Program-made: the position numbers and the translations under genes | The notes under the pieces: generated by a model | Databases searched by the model: none | Told to the model about the DNA's origin: nothing | Seen by the model: the letters and a program-made list of their open reading frames with translations, nothing else | NCBI GenBank assembly: GCA_965657505.1 | Contig: CBFHON010000004.1 | Span: 1 to 64,000 of the forward strand | Direction of reading: 5' to 3' | Length of the DNA: 64,000 nucleotides | Source: TMED109 sp002171375 | GTDB lineage: Bacteria; Pseudomonadota; Alphaproteobacteria; TMED109 | Shown here: in pieces, positions 27,080 through 36,339 of the stretch | Numbering within the stretch: position 1 is the first letter of the stretch | Layout: the number at the start of each line of letters is the position of its first letter

Positions 27080-28180
27080 TTATTTAAAACCGTTTTTTTT
27101 AAGAAAATTATTAAGATGTTTTTCGTTAATTTGATGGCAAATAAATGCCTTACCAATTCCTTTTACTAATATAAGTTTAATAATGCTATTTACAGTTTTT
27201 TTATCTAATCTCATTATATTTATAATTTGATTTGCTTTAATATGTTTTTTAAACAAATGATTAATTTCATAAGGTAGTTTAATTTCTTTGAAATGATTAT
27301 AAACTCTTTTTAAGTCATTTTCTTTACAAAAATTTAATTCATATGAATATTTAAAAGCTATAATAGTTCCAACAGCTATGGCTTCACCATGAGTAAAATT
27401 AGTAAAATTTGATAATCTCTCAAATGCATGGCCAAATGTATGTCCTAAATTTAATAAAGCTCTTTGTCCTCTTTCTTTTTCATCTTTTATAACTATGTTT
27501 GCCTTAGATTTGCAACATGTATATATTCCATATTCTAGTTCTTTTTTACTTTTATTTATAATTTTTTTTCCATTTTTTTCTAACCATAAATAAAATTTTT
27601 TATCTTTAATAAGTCCATATTTTATCATTTCAGCATAACCTGATAGCATTTGTTTCTTAGGTAAACTATCAAGCGTATTTACATCTATTAAAACTAATTT
27701 AGGTTGATAGAAAGACCCTATTAAATTTTTTCCAAAAGAACTATTGATAGCAGTTTTGCCTCCTACAGAAGAATCTATTTGAGATAGAAGAGTTGTAGGC
27801 ACTTGAACATAATCTATACCTCTCATGTAGGTTGCTGCTGCAAAACCAGATAAGTCTCCAATAACTCCTCCACCAAAAGCATAAATTACAGAATTTCTAT
27901 CTATATTTTTAGAAAAAAGCTTATTATATATAGTATTTAATGTTTCTATAGATTTACTTTTTTCTCCAGATGGAACAGATATACTATTTGTGTTTTTTCC
28001 TAATTTTTTAATCAATTTTTCAAGATAAATAGAGTTAGATAATCTTTTATCATAAATAATAATTTTAGACCTTTTATTGAAATATTCATCATGAAAGTTA
28101 TCTATATTATCTATAATATCACTTCCTATATATATGTTATAGGAATTATCTCTTATATTTACTTTAATAACTTTAGACAT
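27080..28180 (-). CDS. aroB: 3-dehydroquinate synthase
   Basis: A 366-residue shikimate-pathway enzyme that makes 3-dehydroquinate from DAHP using NAD and a divalent metal. The NAD-binding GGGVIGDLSGFAAATYMRG, the QVPTTLLSQIDSSVGGKTA segment, and the metal ligands in the YAEMIKYG and LNLGHTFGHAFE stretches are all present. Length is normal. It overlaps the aroK stop by 8 nt (ATGTCTAA), a sign of translational coupling. Assignment is secure. Confidence 0.97.
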   Translation of the reverse strand: MSKVIKVNIRDNSYNIYIGSDIIDNIDNFHDEYFNKRSKIIIYDKRLSNSIYLEKLIKKLGKNTNSISVPSGEKSKSIETLNTIYNKLFSKNIDRNSVIYAFGGGVIGDLSGFAAATYMRGIDYVQVPTTLLSQIDSSVGGKTAINSSFGKNLIGSFYQPKLVLIDVNTLDSLPKKQMLSGYAEMIKYGLIKDKKFYLWLEKNGKKIINKSKKELEYGIYTCCKSKANIVIKDEKERGQRALLNLGHTFGHAFERLSNFTNFTHGEAIAVGTIIAFKYSYELNFCKENDLKRVYNHFKEIKLPYEINHLFKKHIKANQIINIMRLDKKTVNSIIKLILVKGIGKAFICHQINEKHLNNFLKKNGFK

Positions 28181-28766
28181 TATTATTATCTACCAAATAA
28201 TTTTTTATTTTTATTAATATTCTATTTGTCATTTCAATTTTTGATTCATTTTTTGATACTACAGATAAATGAGCTTTTGAATACATAGGATTTCTTTTTA
28301 ATAGCAAATTTGAAACATATTTATCAATTTCCACATTTTTTAATAAAGGTCTATTATTTATATTTTTTTTAAGTCTACTAACTATAGTTTTTTGAGTTGC
28401 ATTTAACCAAACTGTTAACCCTATTTGATTTAATATATTATAATTTCTCTCAAAAGTGAAAGCACCGCCCCCAGTAGCGATAATATAATTTGATTTAACA
28501 TCAATCTTCTTAATTTCTTCGTGTTCAATTTCTCTGAATTTATTCTCTCCATATCGCTGAAATATATCATAAATTGTCATATGATAGTGTTTTTCAATAT
28601 TTTCATCTATATCAAAAAATATTCTATTAAGACTTTTAGCTAGCATTTTACCTATAACAGTTTTACCTGTTCCCATCATTCCAACTAAAATTATAGGCTT
28701 ATCTAAACTATTTAAATTAATATAGTTTATCGCTTCATTTGCATTTTTGTTAATTATTTTATTCAT
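28173..28766 (-). CDS. aroK: Shikimate kinase
   Basis: A 197-residue P-loop kinase that phosphorylates shikimate. Walker A is GMMGTGKT (29-36), the shikimate-binding FDIDENIE and FREIEHEEI follow, then the ATGGGAF loop and the LID Arg in NNRPLL. The N-terminus has about 20 residues before the core, usual in alphaproteobacteria. It is the first gene of the aroK-aroB run. The 145-bp region between it and the divergent small membrane protein gene must hold both promoters. Confidence 0.96.
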   Translation of the reverse strand: MNKIINKNANEAINYINLNSLDKPIILVGMMGTGKTVIGKMLAKSLNRIFFDIDENIEKHYHMTIYDIFQRYGENKFREIEHEEIKKIDVKSNYIIATGGGAFTFERNYNILNQIGLTVWLNATQKTIVSRLKKNINNRPLLKNVEIDKYVSNLLLKRNPMYSKAHLSVVSKNESKIEMTNRILIKIKNYLVDNNNV

Positions 28767-28911
28767 AGTATCTATGTGATCCTTGAATTCAATACTTAGA
28801 AGTTTATACTAATAAATATATTATAGATATTAGGTAAAATTTAATTTAATCTAAACAATATGAATATTACATAAGTTTATATGAGAATTATTATAAAGGA
28901 AAATAATTTAT

Positions 28912-29046
28912 ATGGGTAAGTTTTTTAGAATTTTTTTGCTAATTTTATTTTTGATAATTTTAAGCGGTATAGTGATTATTATGTATAAAGGTGTTCCAGT
29001 CTCATCTTATACAATTGAAAAGGAAATAAAAAATGATAAGCTATAG
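28912..29046 (+). CDS. Small single-pass membrane protein, 44 residues
   Basis: A short ORF with a good ribosome site (AAAGGA, 28895-28900) before its ATG. It encodes a basic start (MGKFFR), one membrane helix (about 5-24), and a short tail with VPVSSYTIEKEIKNDKL. From memory, alphaproteobacteria carry similar tiny proteins at this xerD-accA locus ending in IPAPSxPVEKxIPxxR-like tails, so I think it is a real conserved gene. Its last 14 bp overlap the start of the 607-residue secreted protein in another frame, suggesting coupled translation. Function is unknown. Confidence 0.72.
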   Translation: MGKFFRIFLLILFLIILSGIVIIMYKGVPVSSYTIEKEIKNDKL

Positions 29047-30856
29047 TTTTAGAATTATTTCTATATTTATAATAATTTTTTTTTCTATTTCCTTAAAATT
29101 ATTATTTGCTCAGGAAGACATAAATAATATAGATTCTTCTCCTCAAAATATAGTCCCAGATATTTCAGAATTAGAAACGAACACTAATATAGCAAATAGT
29201 GATAAATTAAGTATTGTTTCAGTTTCAGAATTACCAAAAAATAATCCTAGTTGGATAGGAAATTTATCCTATGATGACGGAGGTTTAGGGTGGGATATGT
29301 GGAAAGATACTGATTTATCTTTTGCTAAACTTTTACTTGATGAACTTCCAGTTAATGCGCCATCACCTGCAATGAGAAATTTAGCAAAGAGGTTACTCAT
29401 AAGTGAGGCACATCAGCCTAAAAAGAAAGAAGAAAAAGGTCTTAAAGCTATTAGTCCCAGTGGAAAGCCTTTAGAAGTAATAGATAGTGATGCTACTTTC
29501 TTGCCATTAAGATTTGCAAAATTAGCTAGTTTAGGTGCTAAAAATGAATTATTAGAATTAAGTAAGAAGGTTCCTATTGAAGATATGGTTGGTGAATTAG
29601 CAAAAGCCGCAATCTATGCTCGTTTGCTCTCTGGTGAAACAGAAGAGGTATGTAGTGAAGTTATAGGTTTTGCTCAAAGAACTAATGAAACCTACTGGAG
29701 AAAGGCTCTAATTGTTTGCCAGCTTATTAAAGGTGATAGAGATGCAGCTTTATTAAGCTTAGAGTTGTTATTAGCGGAATTAAATAGTGACGATAAATTT
29801 TCAGAATTAATATATGCATTAGCAGATGAGAGCAATAAGATAAAATTTGATGAAGAAAGTATATATTTTAAAATTCTTATAGCAGTTTTGCCTGGAAAAC
29901 AATTAAATAAACATAGATTAAATTTAGAGCCATCAGGCTTAAGCGTTGTTGCTCAAAATATGAATTTACCATGGGATATAAGAATGTTGGCAGCTGAAAA
30001 AGCTGTTTTAGCTGGATCTTTATCTAGTACTTATCTTGCTGAGTTAGCTGCACAATATAATTTTAAAGAAGAAATATTTTCTAGAGCAGCATCTGAAAGT
30101 AGTTCAATGGAAGGCTTTAAGGCAAGAACTTTACTTCTGCAAGCTGCAGCAAGAAATACTTCACTTATAGAAAGAGCAAGATTTCTTAGATTATTACTTG
30201 ATAGAGCAGATAAGGATCTCATATTTAAAGTATACGCAGAGGTATCTATGCCTATTCTTTTAACAGTAAAACCTAGATCAGATTTGATATGGTTTGCATC
30301 TTCTGCAGCGAGATCTGCTATAGCAGGAGGAAACTATACTTTAGCATCGAATTGGCTATCAGTTTTAGGTAAAACAATAGATTTAGATTATGAATCATCA
30401 GGAAGTCTATTAAGATTACTTCCATTAATAGCAATATCTGGAGAATCTTTACCTAGTCCATTTAATCAAAGTCAAGCAACAGATGTTTGGTCAGGCTTGT
30501 CAGATAACTTTACTAGAATTGATAAAGAGAAAAGGGCTAGTAGGCTATTAGTTTTACTCAGTGCAATGGGGATTGAACCTAAGCCTGGCGCCTGGAAGGA
30601 TATAATAAGCCCACAAAATTTATATGTTGAAGAAAAAATTCCTTCAACAGCTTTAAGATACCAATTACATGATGCAGCTAAGAATAAACGAACTGCAGAA
30701 GTTGTATCTATAAGTCTAATAATGCTTGGCTCTGAAGGCCCTAGTAAATCTGGTTTAGTATCTTTAAATGCTGTAATTAGAGCTTTAAGAGAAGTAGGTT
30801 TAGAAGCGGATGCAAGAGAAATAGCTATTGAAGCAGCCATATTATATGTAAATTAG
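29033..30856 (+). CDS. Large secreted alpha-helical protein of unknown function
   Basis: A 607-residue protein. Residues 1-27 form a signal peptide (FRIISIFIIIFFSISLKLLFAQ). After a short Asn/Ser-rich spacer the chain is rich in Leu, Ala and Glu and looks wholly helical, resembling tandem helical (TPR- or HEAT-like) repeats without a consensus that I can assign. The N-terminal part has the aromatic block SWIGNLSYDDGGLGWDMWKD. It is the second gene of a unit beginning with the 44-residue membrane protein and ends 4 bp before xerD. Alphaproteobacteria commonly have an uncharacterised secreted protein at this place. Periplasmic scaffold function is a guess. Confidence 0.8.
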   Translation: MISYSFRIISIFIIIFFSISLKLLFAQEDINNIDSSPQNIVPDISELETNTNIANSDKLSIVSVSELPKNNPSWIGNLSYDDGGLGWDMWKDTDLSFAKLLLDELPVNAPSPAMRNLAKRLLISEAHQPKKKEEKGLKAISPSGKPLEVIDSDATFLPLRFAKLASLGAKNELLELSKKVPIEDMVGELAKAAIYARLLSGETEEVCSEVIGFAQRTNETYWRKALIVCQLIKGDRDAALLSLELLLAELNSDDKFSELIYALADESNKIKFDEESIYFKILIAVLPGKQLNKHRLNLEPSGLSVVAQNMNLPWDIRMLAAEKAVLAGSLSSTYLAELAAQYNFKEEIFSRAASESSSMEGFKARTLLLQAAARNTSLIERARFLRLLLDRADKDLIFKVYAEVSMPILLTVKPRSDLIWFASSAARSAIAGGNYTLASNWLSVLGKTIDLDYESSGSLLRLLPLIAISGESLPSPFNQSQATDVWSGLSDNFTRIDKEKRASRLLVLLSAMGIEPKPGAWKDIISPQNLYVEEKIPSTALRYQLHDAAKNKRTAEVVSISLIMLGSEGPSKSGLVSLNAVIRALREVGLEADAREIAIEAAILYVN

Positions 30857-30860
30857 TTTT

Positions 30861-31778
30861 ATGATTAAAGATTTTGATTTACTATTATTATTTGAAGAAA
30901 TGCTTTTATCTGAAAAATTATCTTCGAAGAATACTATTCGAGCTTATAAATCAGATATAAAATCATATATATTATTTATTAATAAAAATTATAACTTTTC
31001 TATATTAAAAGTAAAAACCAAACATATTTCATCGTGGTTAATATCACTTTCTGATAAATCTAGTAATAAAAATAGTTATTTAAGAAAATTATCATCTGTA
31101 AAAGAGTTTTATAGGTTTTTGCATGCTGACGGATTAATTGATATAGATCCATCAAAAGAGATAGAGGGGCCAAAAAAAATAAATAATATACCTAAAGTTT
31201 TATCTATCAAGCAGATAGAAGAAATATTAGAAAATATTAAATTAATGTCAGAACCTAATTCTATAAGACTTATGGCTTTAGTTGAATTAATGTATTCAAC
31301 AGGTATGAGAGTAGAAGAATTAGTAAGCATGCCATTAAATGCTATAAACTTTAATAATAATTCAATATTTATTTATGGTAAAGGCGGAAGAGAGAGAATT
31401 GTTCCATTCGGGGAAAATGCTTTGAACGCTCTAAAAAAATATATGTCTGTTAGACCATTATTTTTAAATAAAAAGCAGAATTCTAATTATATGTTCCCTT
31501 CTTCTGGAAAAAATGGATATTTAACTTCAAGACGGTTTTCTCAATTATTAAAAGACATTGTTGCCAAATCAAGTTTTGCTCATTTGTCAGTTTCTCCTCA
31601 TATATTAAGACATACTTTTGCTACTCATATGTTATCAGGAGGAGCAGATTTAAGAGTATTACAGGAAATTTTAGGACATGCTGACATTTCTACAGTTCAA
31701 ATTTATACTCATATTGTAGATGATAGAAAAAAAATAGCATTAAAATCTCATCCTATGGAAAATAATATGAAATTTTAG
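30861..31778 (+). CDS. xerD: Site-specific tyrosine recombinase XerD
   Basis: A 305-residue recombinase that, with XerC, resolves chromosome dimers at dif. The N-terminal SAM-like core-binding domain covers about 1-95. The catalytic residues are Arg150 (TGMRVEEL), Lys174 (GKGGRER), His247 and Arg250 (HILRHTFATH), His273 (LGHADIST) and the nucleophile Tyr282 (IYTH). All are intact. The position before accA, typical of alphaproteobacterial xerD, favours XerD over XerC. It begins 4 bp after the secreted protein gene. Confidence 0.93.
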   Translation: MIKDFDLLLLFEEMLLSEKLSSKNTIRAYKSDIKSYILFINKNYNFSILKVKTKHISSWLISLSDKSSNKNSYLRKLSSVKEFYRFLHADGLIDIDPSKEIEGPKKINNIPKVLSIKQIEEILENIKLMSEPNSIRLMALVELMYSTGMRVEELVSMPLNAINFNNNSIFIYGKGGRERIVPFGENALNALKKYMSVRPLFLNKKQNSNYMFPSSGKNGYLTSRRFSQLLKDIVAKSSFAHLSVSPHILRHTFATHMLSGGADLRVLQEILGHADISTVQIYTHIVDDRKKIALKSHPMENNMKF

Positions 31779-31820
31779 TTTAAATTATTAATATATAGAA
31801 ATTACTTTTACAAAATTATA

Positions 31821-31826
31821 TATAAT
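31821..31826 (+). promoter_or_regulatory. Possible -10 element of accA
   Basis: TATAAT at 31821-31826 stands 31 bp before the accA start codon. No convincing -35 box is visible at the right distance. The surrounding DNA contains a 12-bp direct repeat, ATTAATATATAG (31787-31798 and 31837-31848), which in such A+T-rich sequence may be chance. Confidence 0.35.
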
Positions 31827-31856
31827 TAGTATTAGTATTAATATATAGGAGTGAAT

Positions 31857-32792
31857 ATGCATTTTTTAGATTTTGAGCAACCTATAGCAGAACTTGAAGC
31901 TAAAATAAGAGATTTATCTTTATTAGACAAATCAAATAAAGAAATCTTTTCTCTAAAAAGAGATGTAAATAGTTTTTTAGAAAAAACATATGAAAAATTA
32001 ACTCCATGGCAAATAACTCAAGTTGCAAGGCATCCAGAGAGACCTCATTCAAGTCATTATATAAATGCCTTAATTGATAATTTTCAAGTTTTATCCGGAG
32101 ATAGAAACTATGGAGAAGATAAAGCTATTATTTGCGGCTTAGGTAGCTTTCAAGGAGAATCTGTTTTAGTAATAGGTCAGGAGAAAGGTTCTGATACTGA
32201 GTCTCGTTTAAAGCATAATTTTGGTATGGCAAGACCAGAAGGATACAGAAAGGTTTCTCGCTTGCTGAAGCTTGCTGATAAATTTAATATACCAATTATT
32301 ACTTTTGTTGATACGGCTGGAGCATATCCCGGAGTAGGTGCAGAGGAAAGAGGACAATCAGAAGCAATAGCTTCATGTATTCAAACATCTCTTGAAATAA
32401 AAGTTCCTTTTATTAGTGTAATAATTGGAGAAGGAGGTTCTGGAGGAGCAATTGCCTTGGCTTCAGCAAATAAAGTACTCATGTTACAAAACGCAATTTA
32501 TTCTGTTATATCTCCTGAAGGATGCGCATCCATTTTATGGAGAGATAATGATAAAGCAGAATTGGCTGCCGACTCATTAGGTATTACTGCACAAATTCTC
32601 AAAAAAAATAATATTATTGAGGAAGTAATAAGTGAACCTATAGGCGGAGCTCATAGGGATCATAATATAATTATTAAAAATGTAGAAAATGCTATTGCGA
32701 AGCATTTAAAAGAAATAAAAAACTATTCGCAAGATCAACTTCTAATTAGTAGGCAAGAAAAATTTATTCAGTACGGCCGTTTCTTTAAATGA
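31857..32792 (+). CDS. accA: Acetyl-CoA carboxylase carboxyltransferase subunit alpha
   Basis: A 311-residue subunit that, with AccD, moves carboxyl from biotin to acetyl-CoA in the first step of fatty acid synthesis. The N-terminus MHFLDFEQPIAELEAKI is typical. GAYPGVGAEERGQSEAIA and IGEGGSGGAIAL form the CoA/carboxybiotin site. I start it at ATG 31857 because AGGAG (31847-31851) lies 5 nt before; the GTG at 31851 overlaps that site and is unlikely. accA follows xerD in many alphaproteobacteria. Confidence 0.96.
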   Translation: MHFLDFEQPIAELEAKIRDLSLLDKSNKEIFSLKRDVNSFLEKTYEKLTPWQITQVARHPERPHSSHYINALIDNFQVLSGDRNYGEDKAIICGLGSFQGESVLVIGQEKGSDTESRLKHNFGMARPEGYRKVSRLLKLADKFNIPIITFVDTAGAYPGVGAEERGQSEAIASCIQTSLEIKVPFISVIIGEGGSGGAIALASANKVLMLQNAIYSVISPEGCASILWRDNDKAELAADSLGITAQILKKNNIIEEVISEPIGGAHRDHNIIIKNVENAIAKHLKEIKNYSQDQLLISRQEKFIQYGRFFK

Positions 32793-32815
32793 TAATTATT
32801 ATTTGAGATAATTAA

Positions 32816-33970
32816 TTGATAGCATTATTACTTGTAGTAGTTGTAGATTTAATAGGTTTTGGAATAATTATTCCACTTTTACCCTTTTATGCAGAAACAT
32901 ATGGAGCCTCTCCTCAGAAAGTAACTATGTTAATGGTTACTTTTTCTTTTTTTCAATTCATGGCTGCTCCAATTTGGGGATACTTAAGTGACAAATTTGG
33001 AAGAAGAATAATCATATGGATTACTTTGATTGGCTCAATAATTGCATATGTTTTATTGGCATATTCGCAAACAATATATGGGTTGTTTTTTGCCAGAGCA
33101 TTTGCAGGTTTTATGGCGGGTAATATTTCTACTGCTCAGGCTTATTTAACAGATATAACAGATAAGAATAATCGAGCTAAGGCAATGGGGCTATTTGGTG
33201 CAGCATTTGGTTTAGGTTTTATATTAGGGCCTGCAATAGGAGGAATTTTAGCAGGTCCTGATCCACAAAACCCTAATGTATTTTTACCTCCGATCGCAGC
33301 TGCATTATTATCATCAATTGCATTATTGCTTGCGGTTTTTACATTAAAAGATACAAGGCCTAAAGTAACAGATAATAAAAATAAACGGATTACAAGTTTG
33401 GTGGAAGCATTAAGAATACCTAATTTGAGACAACTAATTTTATTATCTTTTATAGTCACTGTAGTTTTTGCCTCTATGGAGTCTACTTTTTCTCTTTGGT
33501 CGGAGAGAACTTTTTATTGGGGTGCAGAACAAAATGGATATATTTTTGCATTTGCAGGAATATGTGGAGTTATAGTTCAAGGTTTTTTAATTTCTCCTTT
33601 AGTTAAACGTTATGGTGAGTCTAATTTATGTATATTTGGAATATTATTACTAGCATTAGGAATGTTAAGTGTATCTATTTCTTATTTAAATTATCATGCT
33701 TATTTTTCTATGGCGTTAATCGCATTCGGATTAGGGTTATTTATGCCAACAATTTCTACATTAATTGTAAATATTGTTTCTGAAGATAGAAGGGGCTGGA
33801 TTTTAGGTGTAAATCAATCTGTTTCTTCATTAGCTAGAATAATTGGGCCAGCTATTGCGGGAGTATTATTTGAGTTTTATGGAAAAAATAGTCCTTATAT
33901 TTTTGGAAGTTTAATATTACTATTATTTTTAGCTTCGTTAAGAAATTTTATAAAGAAGTCTGTAAATTAA
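32816..33970 (+). CDS. MFS transporter (tetracycline-resistance-like group)
   Basis: A 384-residue inner-membrane protein with 12 hydrophobic helices. The N-terminal VVVVDLIGFGIIIPLLPFYAE and the GYLSDKFGRR loop between helices 2 and 3 are the marks of the drug:H+ antiporter branch that includes TetA-like proteins. The TTG start follows an in-frame stop immediately upstream, so it cannot extend. The substrate is unknown and resistance should not be assumed from family. It follows accA by 23 bp on the same strand and faces the NUDIX gene. Confidence 0.86.
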   Translation: MIALLLVVVVDLIGFGIIIPLLPFYAETYGASPQKVTMLMVTFSFFQFMAAPIWGYLSDKFGRRIIIWITLIGSIIAYVLLAYSQTIYGLFFARAFAGFMAGNISTAQAYLTDITDKNNRAKAMGLFGAAFGLGFILGPAIGGILAGPDPQNPNVFLPPIAAALLSSIALLLAVFTLKDTRPKVTDNKNKRITSLVEALRIPNLRQLILLSFIVTVVFASMESTFSLWSERTFYWGAEQNGYIFAFAGICGVIVQGFLISPLVKRYGESNLCIFGILLLALGMLSVSISYLNYHAYFSMALIAFGLGLFMPTISTLIVNIVSEDRRGWILGVNQSVSSLARIIGPAIAGVLFEFYGKNSPYIFGSLILLLFLASLRNFIKKSVN

Positions 33971-33975
33971 AAATA

Positions 33976-34380
33976 TTATATTATATTCATTTCTAATAAA
34001 TTTTTTAAAGCTTTTTTTTCTGGCTCTGCAATATTATCTTTGATTAGTATTTCTTTAGGAAATAAAAAATCAATAGTTATCTTTTCATTTTTAGGTACTA
34101 ATATATTTCCTGTGGTTTTTATATAATAATATATAGGAGTATAAAGTTTATTATTCCAAGGAGATAAAAGTGTGCCAGGAGAGTGAAGTAAACATTTTAT
34201 AGTGCATTTTAAACTTAGTTCTTCATAGATTTCTCTTTTAAGTGCATCTTCAGGGTTTTCATCTTTTTCTACTCCTCCACCCGGGAACTTTGTTGCATGA
34301 TAGTTATTAATAACTTCATTGCAAACTAATATTTTATGGTTTTTAATAATTAAACCGTAAGATCTAACGTTTTCTCTCAT
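33976..34380 (-). CDS. NUDIX hydrolase
   Basis: A 134-residue hydrolase of nucleoside-diphosphate-linked compounds. The Nudix box runs from Gly35 (GGVEKDENPEDALKREIYEE); the catalytic REIYEE (49-54) is intact, while the Gly expected near the box end is Ser56. The substrate is not predictable. It begins 5 bp after the stop of prpE and is most likely the second gene of that transcript. It ends 5 bp from the stop of the MFS gene on the opposite strand. Confidence 0.88.
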   Translation of the reverse strand: MRENVRSYGLIIKNHKILVCNEVINNYHATKFPGGGVEKDENPEDALKREIYEELSLKCTIKCLLHSPGTLLSPWNNKLYTPIYYYIKTTGNILVPKNEKITIDFLFPKEILIKDNIAEPEKKALKNLLEMNII

Positions 34381-34385
34381 AGTGG

Positions 34386-36257
34386 TTATTTTAATGCGTC
34401 TTTAATTTCGTCAAGAATAGCTTCATCATCTATAGTAGCTGGAATTTTGTAGGGCTTTTTGTCTACTATTGAAGATATTGTACTTCTTAATATTTTTCCT
34501 GATCTAGTTTTAGGAAGCCTATTTACTATTATTACTTTTTTAAAAGAGGCTACAGGCCCAATTTCATTTCTAACCATATTTACTGTTTCTTCAATTATTG
34601 TATTATTAGGTTTGGTAGAACCAGAATTAATAACTATGAAGCCCATAGGAATTTGTCCCTTTAATTCATCTATAATTCCTACTACTGCGCATTCAGCAAT
34701 ATCTTCATGCTTGGATAATACTTCCTCCATTGCTCCTGTAGATAGCCTATGTCCAGCACAATTTATGATATCATCTGTTCTAGCCATAACCCATATATAA
34801 CCTTCTTTATCTATATATCCCGCGTCAGCACTGCTATACCAACCATTAAATTCTTCTAAATATGCTTTTTTGTATCTTTTTTTATCTTGCCAAAGTGTAG
34901 AACTACAACTAGGAGGAAGAGGTAATTTTATAGCTAAAGCACCTATCTCTCCTGCTGGTTTTATTTTTCCATTTTCATCTAAACATTGTACATTAAAACC
35001 AGGAGATGCTTTACCTGTAGATCCGGGTTTAACATCAAATAAACCTAGTCCTGCAAAATTTCCTGCTATAGCCCATCCAGTTTCAGTTTGCCACCAATGG
35101 TCTATAATAGGAACATTTAGATGCTTTTTCGCCCATTTAATAGTAGTAGGGTCTGCTCGTTCCCCAGCTAAAAATTGCATTCTAAAATTCTTAAGGTTGT
35201 ATTTTTTAATTTCTCTTCCATTTGGATCATCTCTCTTGATCGCTCTTAAAGCAGTTGGAGCAGTGAACATAGCTGAAACATTGTGCTCACTTATAACTCT
35301 CCAAAATGCTCCGGAGTCTGGAGTGCCAGTTGGTTTTCCTTCATATAAAATAGAAGTGCTTCCATTCAAAAGTGGAGCATAGACTATATATGAATGGCCA
35401 ACGACCCATCCTATATCAGATGCAGCCCAAAATATTTCTCCAGGTTTTAATCCGTAAACCATATTCATACTATTTTTAAGAGCTACTGCATGTCCCCCAT
35501 TTTCCCTTACCATACCTTTAGGATCACCCGTAGTTCCTGAAGTGTATAAAATATATAAAGGATCACTAGATTTTACTGGAACAGGTTTAATGCTATTAGA
35601 ATTATCTATTAATAACTGTAAATTAAAATCTCTCCCTTTAATTAGTTTAGCCTTACATAGATCCCTTTGAAAAATAAAACATGTCTTCACTTTATATTCA
35701 GCTAGTTCGATTGCTTTATCTACCATAGGTTTATATTCAACTATTTTTCCTGGTTCAATACCGCAAGATCCAGCAATAATTATTTTTGGTTTAGAATCAT
35801 TAATTCTAGTTGCTAATTCATTAGGCGCAAAACCTCCAAAAACTACAACATGTATAGCTCCTAATCTTGCGCAGGCAAGCATAGAAGCTACTGCCTCTGG
35901 TATCATTGGCATATAGATTAATACTCTATCTCCTTTTCCAACACCGTGGTTTTGTAGAGCTCCAGCAATTTTTGCAGTTTTATTTAATAATTCTTTATAA
36001 GTATAAGTTATTTTTGTCTTGGTAACTGGACTATCATAAATTAAAGCATTGATATCACCTTTACCATTTTCAACATGAACATCTAAACAATTATAACATG
36101 TATTTAATTCGCCTTCTGGAAACCAGCTCCAAAATGGAGGATTAGAGGTATCAAGTATTTTTTTAGGTTTTTTATACCAATAAATATCGTTAGCTTTTTC
36201 TTTCCAAAATATAGTAGGGTTTTGCTTCCAATTTTCATAATTTTCTTTATAGGACAT
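34386..36257 (-). CDS. prpE: Propionate--CoA ligase (acetyl-CoA synthetase family)
   Basis: A 623-residue AMP-forming ligase that activates propionate to propionyl-CoA. The phosphate loop is YTSGTTGDPKGM, followed by GHAVALKNSMNMVYGLKPGE, which is characteristic of PrpE rather than Acs. The ADWWQTETG-like stretch here reads DHWWQTETGW, and the C-terminal catalytic Lys lies in PKTRSGKILR. The gene follows the BI-1 gene and its terminator. Its product can feed the methylmalonyl-CoA mutase at 18091 after carboxylation; the propionyl-CoA carboxylase genes are not in this window. Confidence 0.93.
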   Translation of the reverse strand: MSYKENYENWKQNPTIFWKEKANDIYWYKKPKKILDTSNPPFWSWFPEGELNTCYNCLDVHVENGKGDINALIYDSPVTKTKITYTYKELLNKTAKIAGALQNHGVGKGDRVLIYMPMIPEAVASMLACARLGAIHVVVFGGFAPNELATRINDSKPKIIIAGSCGIEPGKIVEYKPMVDKAIELAEYKVKTCFIFQRDLCKAKLIKGRDFNLQLLIDNSNSIKPVPVKSSDPLYILYTSGTTGDPKGMVRENGGHAVALKNSMNMVYGLKPGEIFWAASDIGWVVGHSYIVYAPLLNGSTSILYEGKPTGTPDSGAFWRVISEHNVSAMFTAPTALRAIKRDDPNGREIKKYNLKNFRMQFLAGERADPTTIKWAKKHLNVPIIDHWWQTETGWAIAGNFAGLGLFDVKPGSTGKASPGFNVQCLDENGKIKPAGEIGALAIKLPLPPSCSSTLWQDKKRYKKAYLEEFNGWYSSADAGYIDKEGYIWVMARTDDIINCAGHRLSTGAMEEVLSKHEDIAECAVVGIIDELKGQIPMGFIVINSGSTKPNNTIIEETVNMVRNEIGPVASFKKVIIVNRLPKTRSGKILRSTISSIVDKKPYKIPATIDDEAILDEIKDALK

Positions 36258-36284
36258 AATAGTCTTTCTATATTATTTAATTAT

Positions 36285-36318
36285 AAAAAAAGGCGTTAAT
36301 TAATTCAATTAACGCCTT
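36285..36318 (-). terminator. Rho-independent terminator after the BI-1 gene
   Basis: A perfect 12-bp stem (AAGGCGTTAATT at 36290-36301 with its complement at 36307-36318) encloses a 5-nt loop. On the minus strand it is followed by a run of six T (36285-36290). It lies 22 bp past the BI-1 stop codon and before prpE, so it separates the two units. It is the clearest terminator in the window. Confidence 0.85.
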
Positions 36319-36339
36319 ACAGTTTTATATAAATTTATT

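Noticed and set aside
30472..30840. 122-codon minus-strand ORF
   Set aside because: Antisense to the 607-residue secreted protein gene, with no start signal; ORF length comes from codon bias of the sense strand.
31787..31848. 12-bp direct repeat ATTAATATATAG as an operator or attachment site
   Set aside because: The repeat is made only of A/T plus one G and such repeats are expected by chance in this DNA; no integrase target or gene disruption is associated, although xerD is adjacent.
31851..31856. GTG as accA start
   Set aside because: It overlaps the AGGAG ribosome site; ATG at 31857 is correctly spaced.
34870..35382. 170-codon plus-strand ORF
   Set aside because: Antisense to prpE, which has all catalytic motifs. 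The plus-strand product matches no family.
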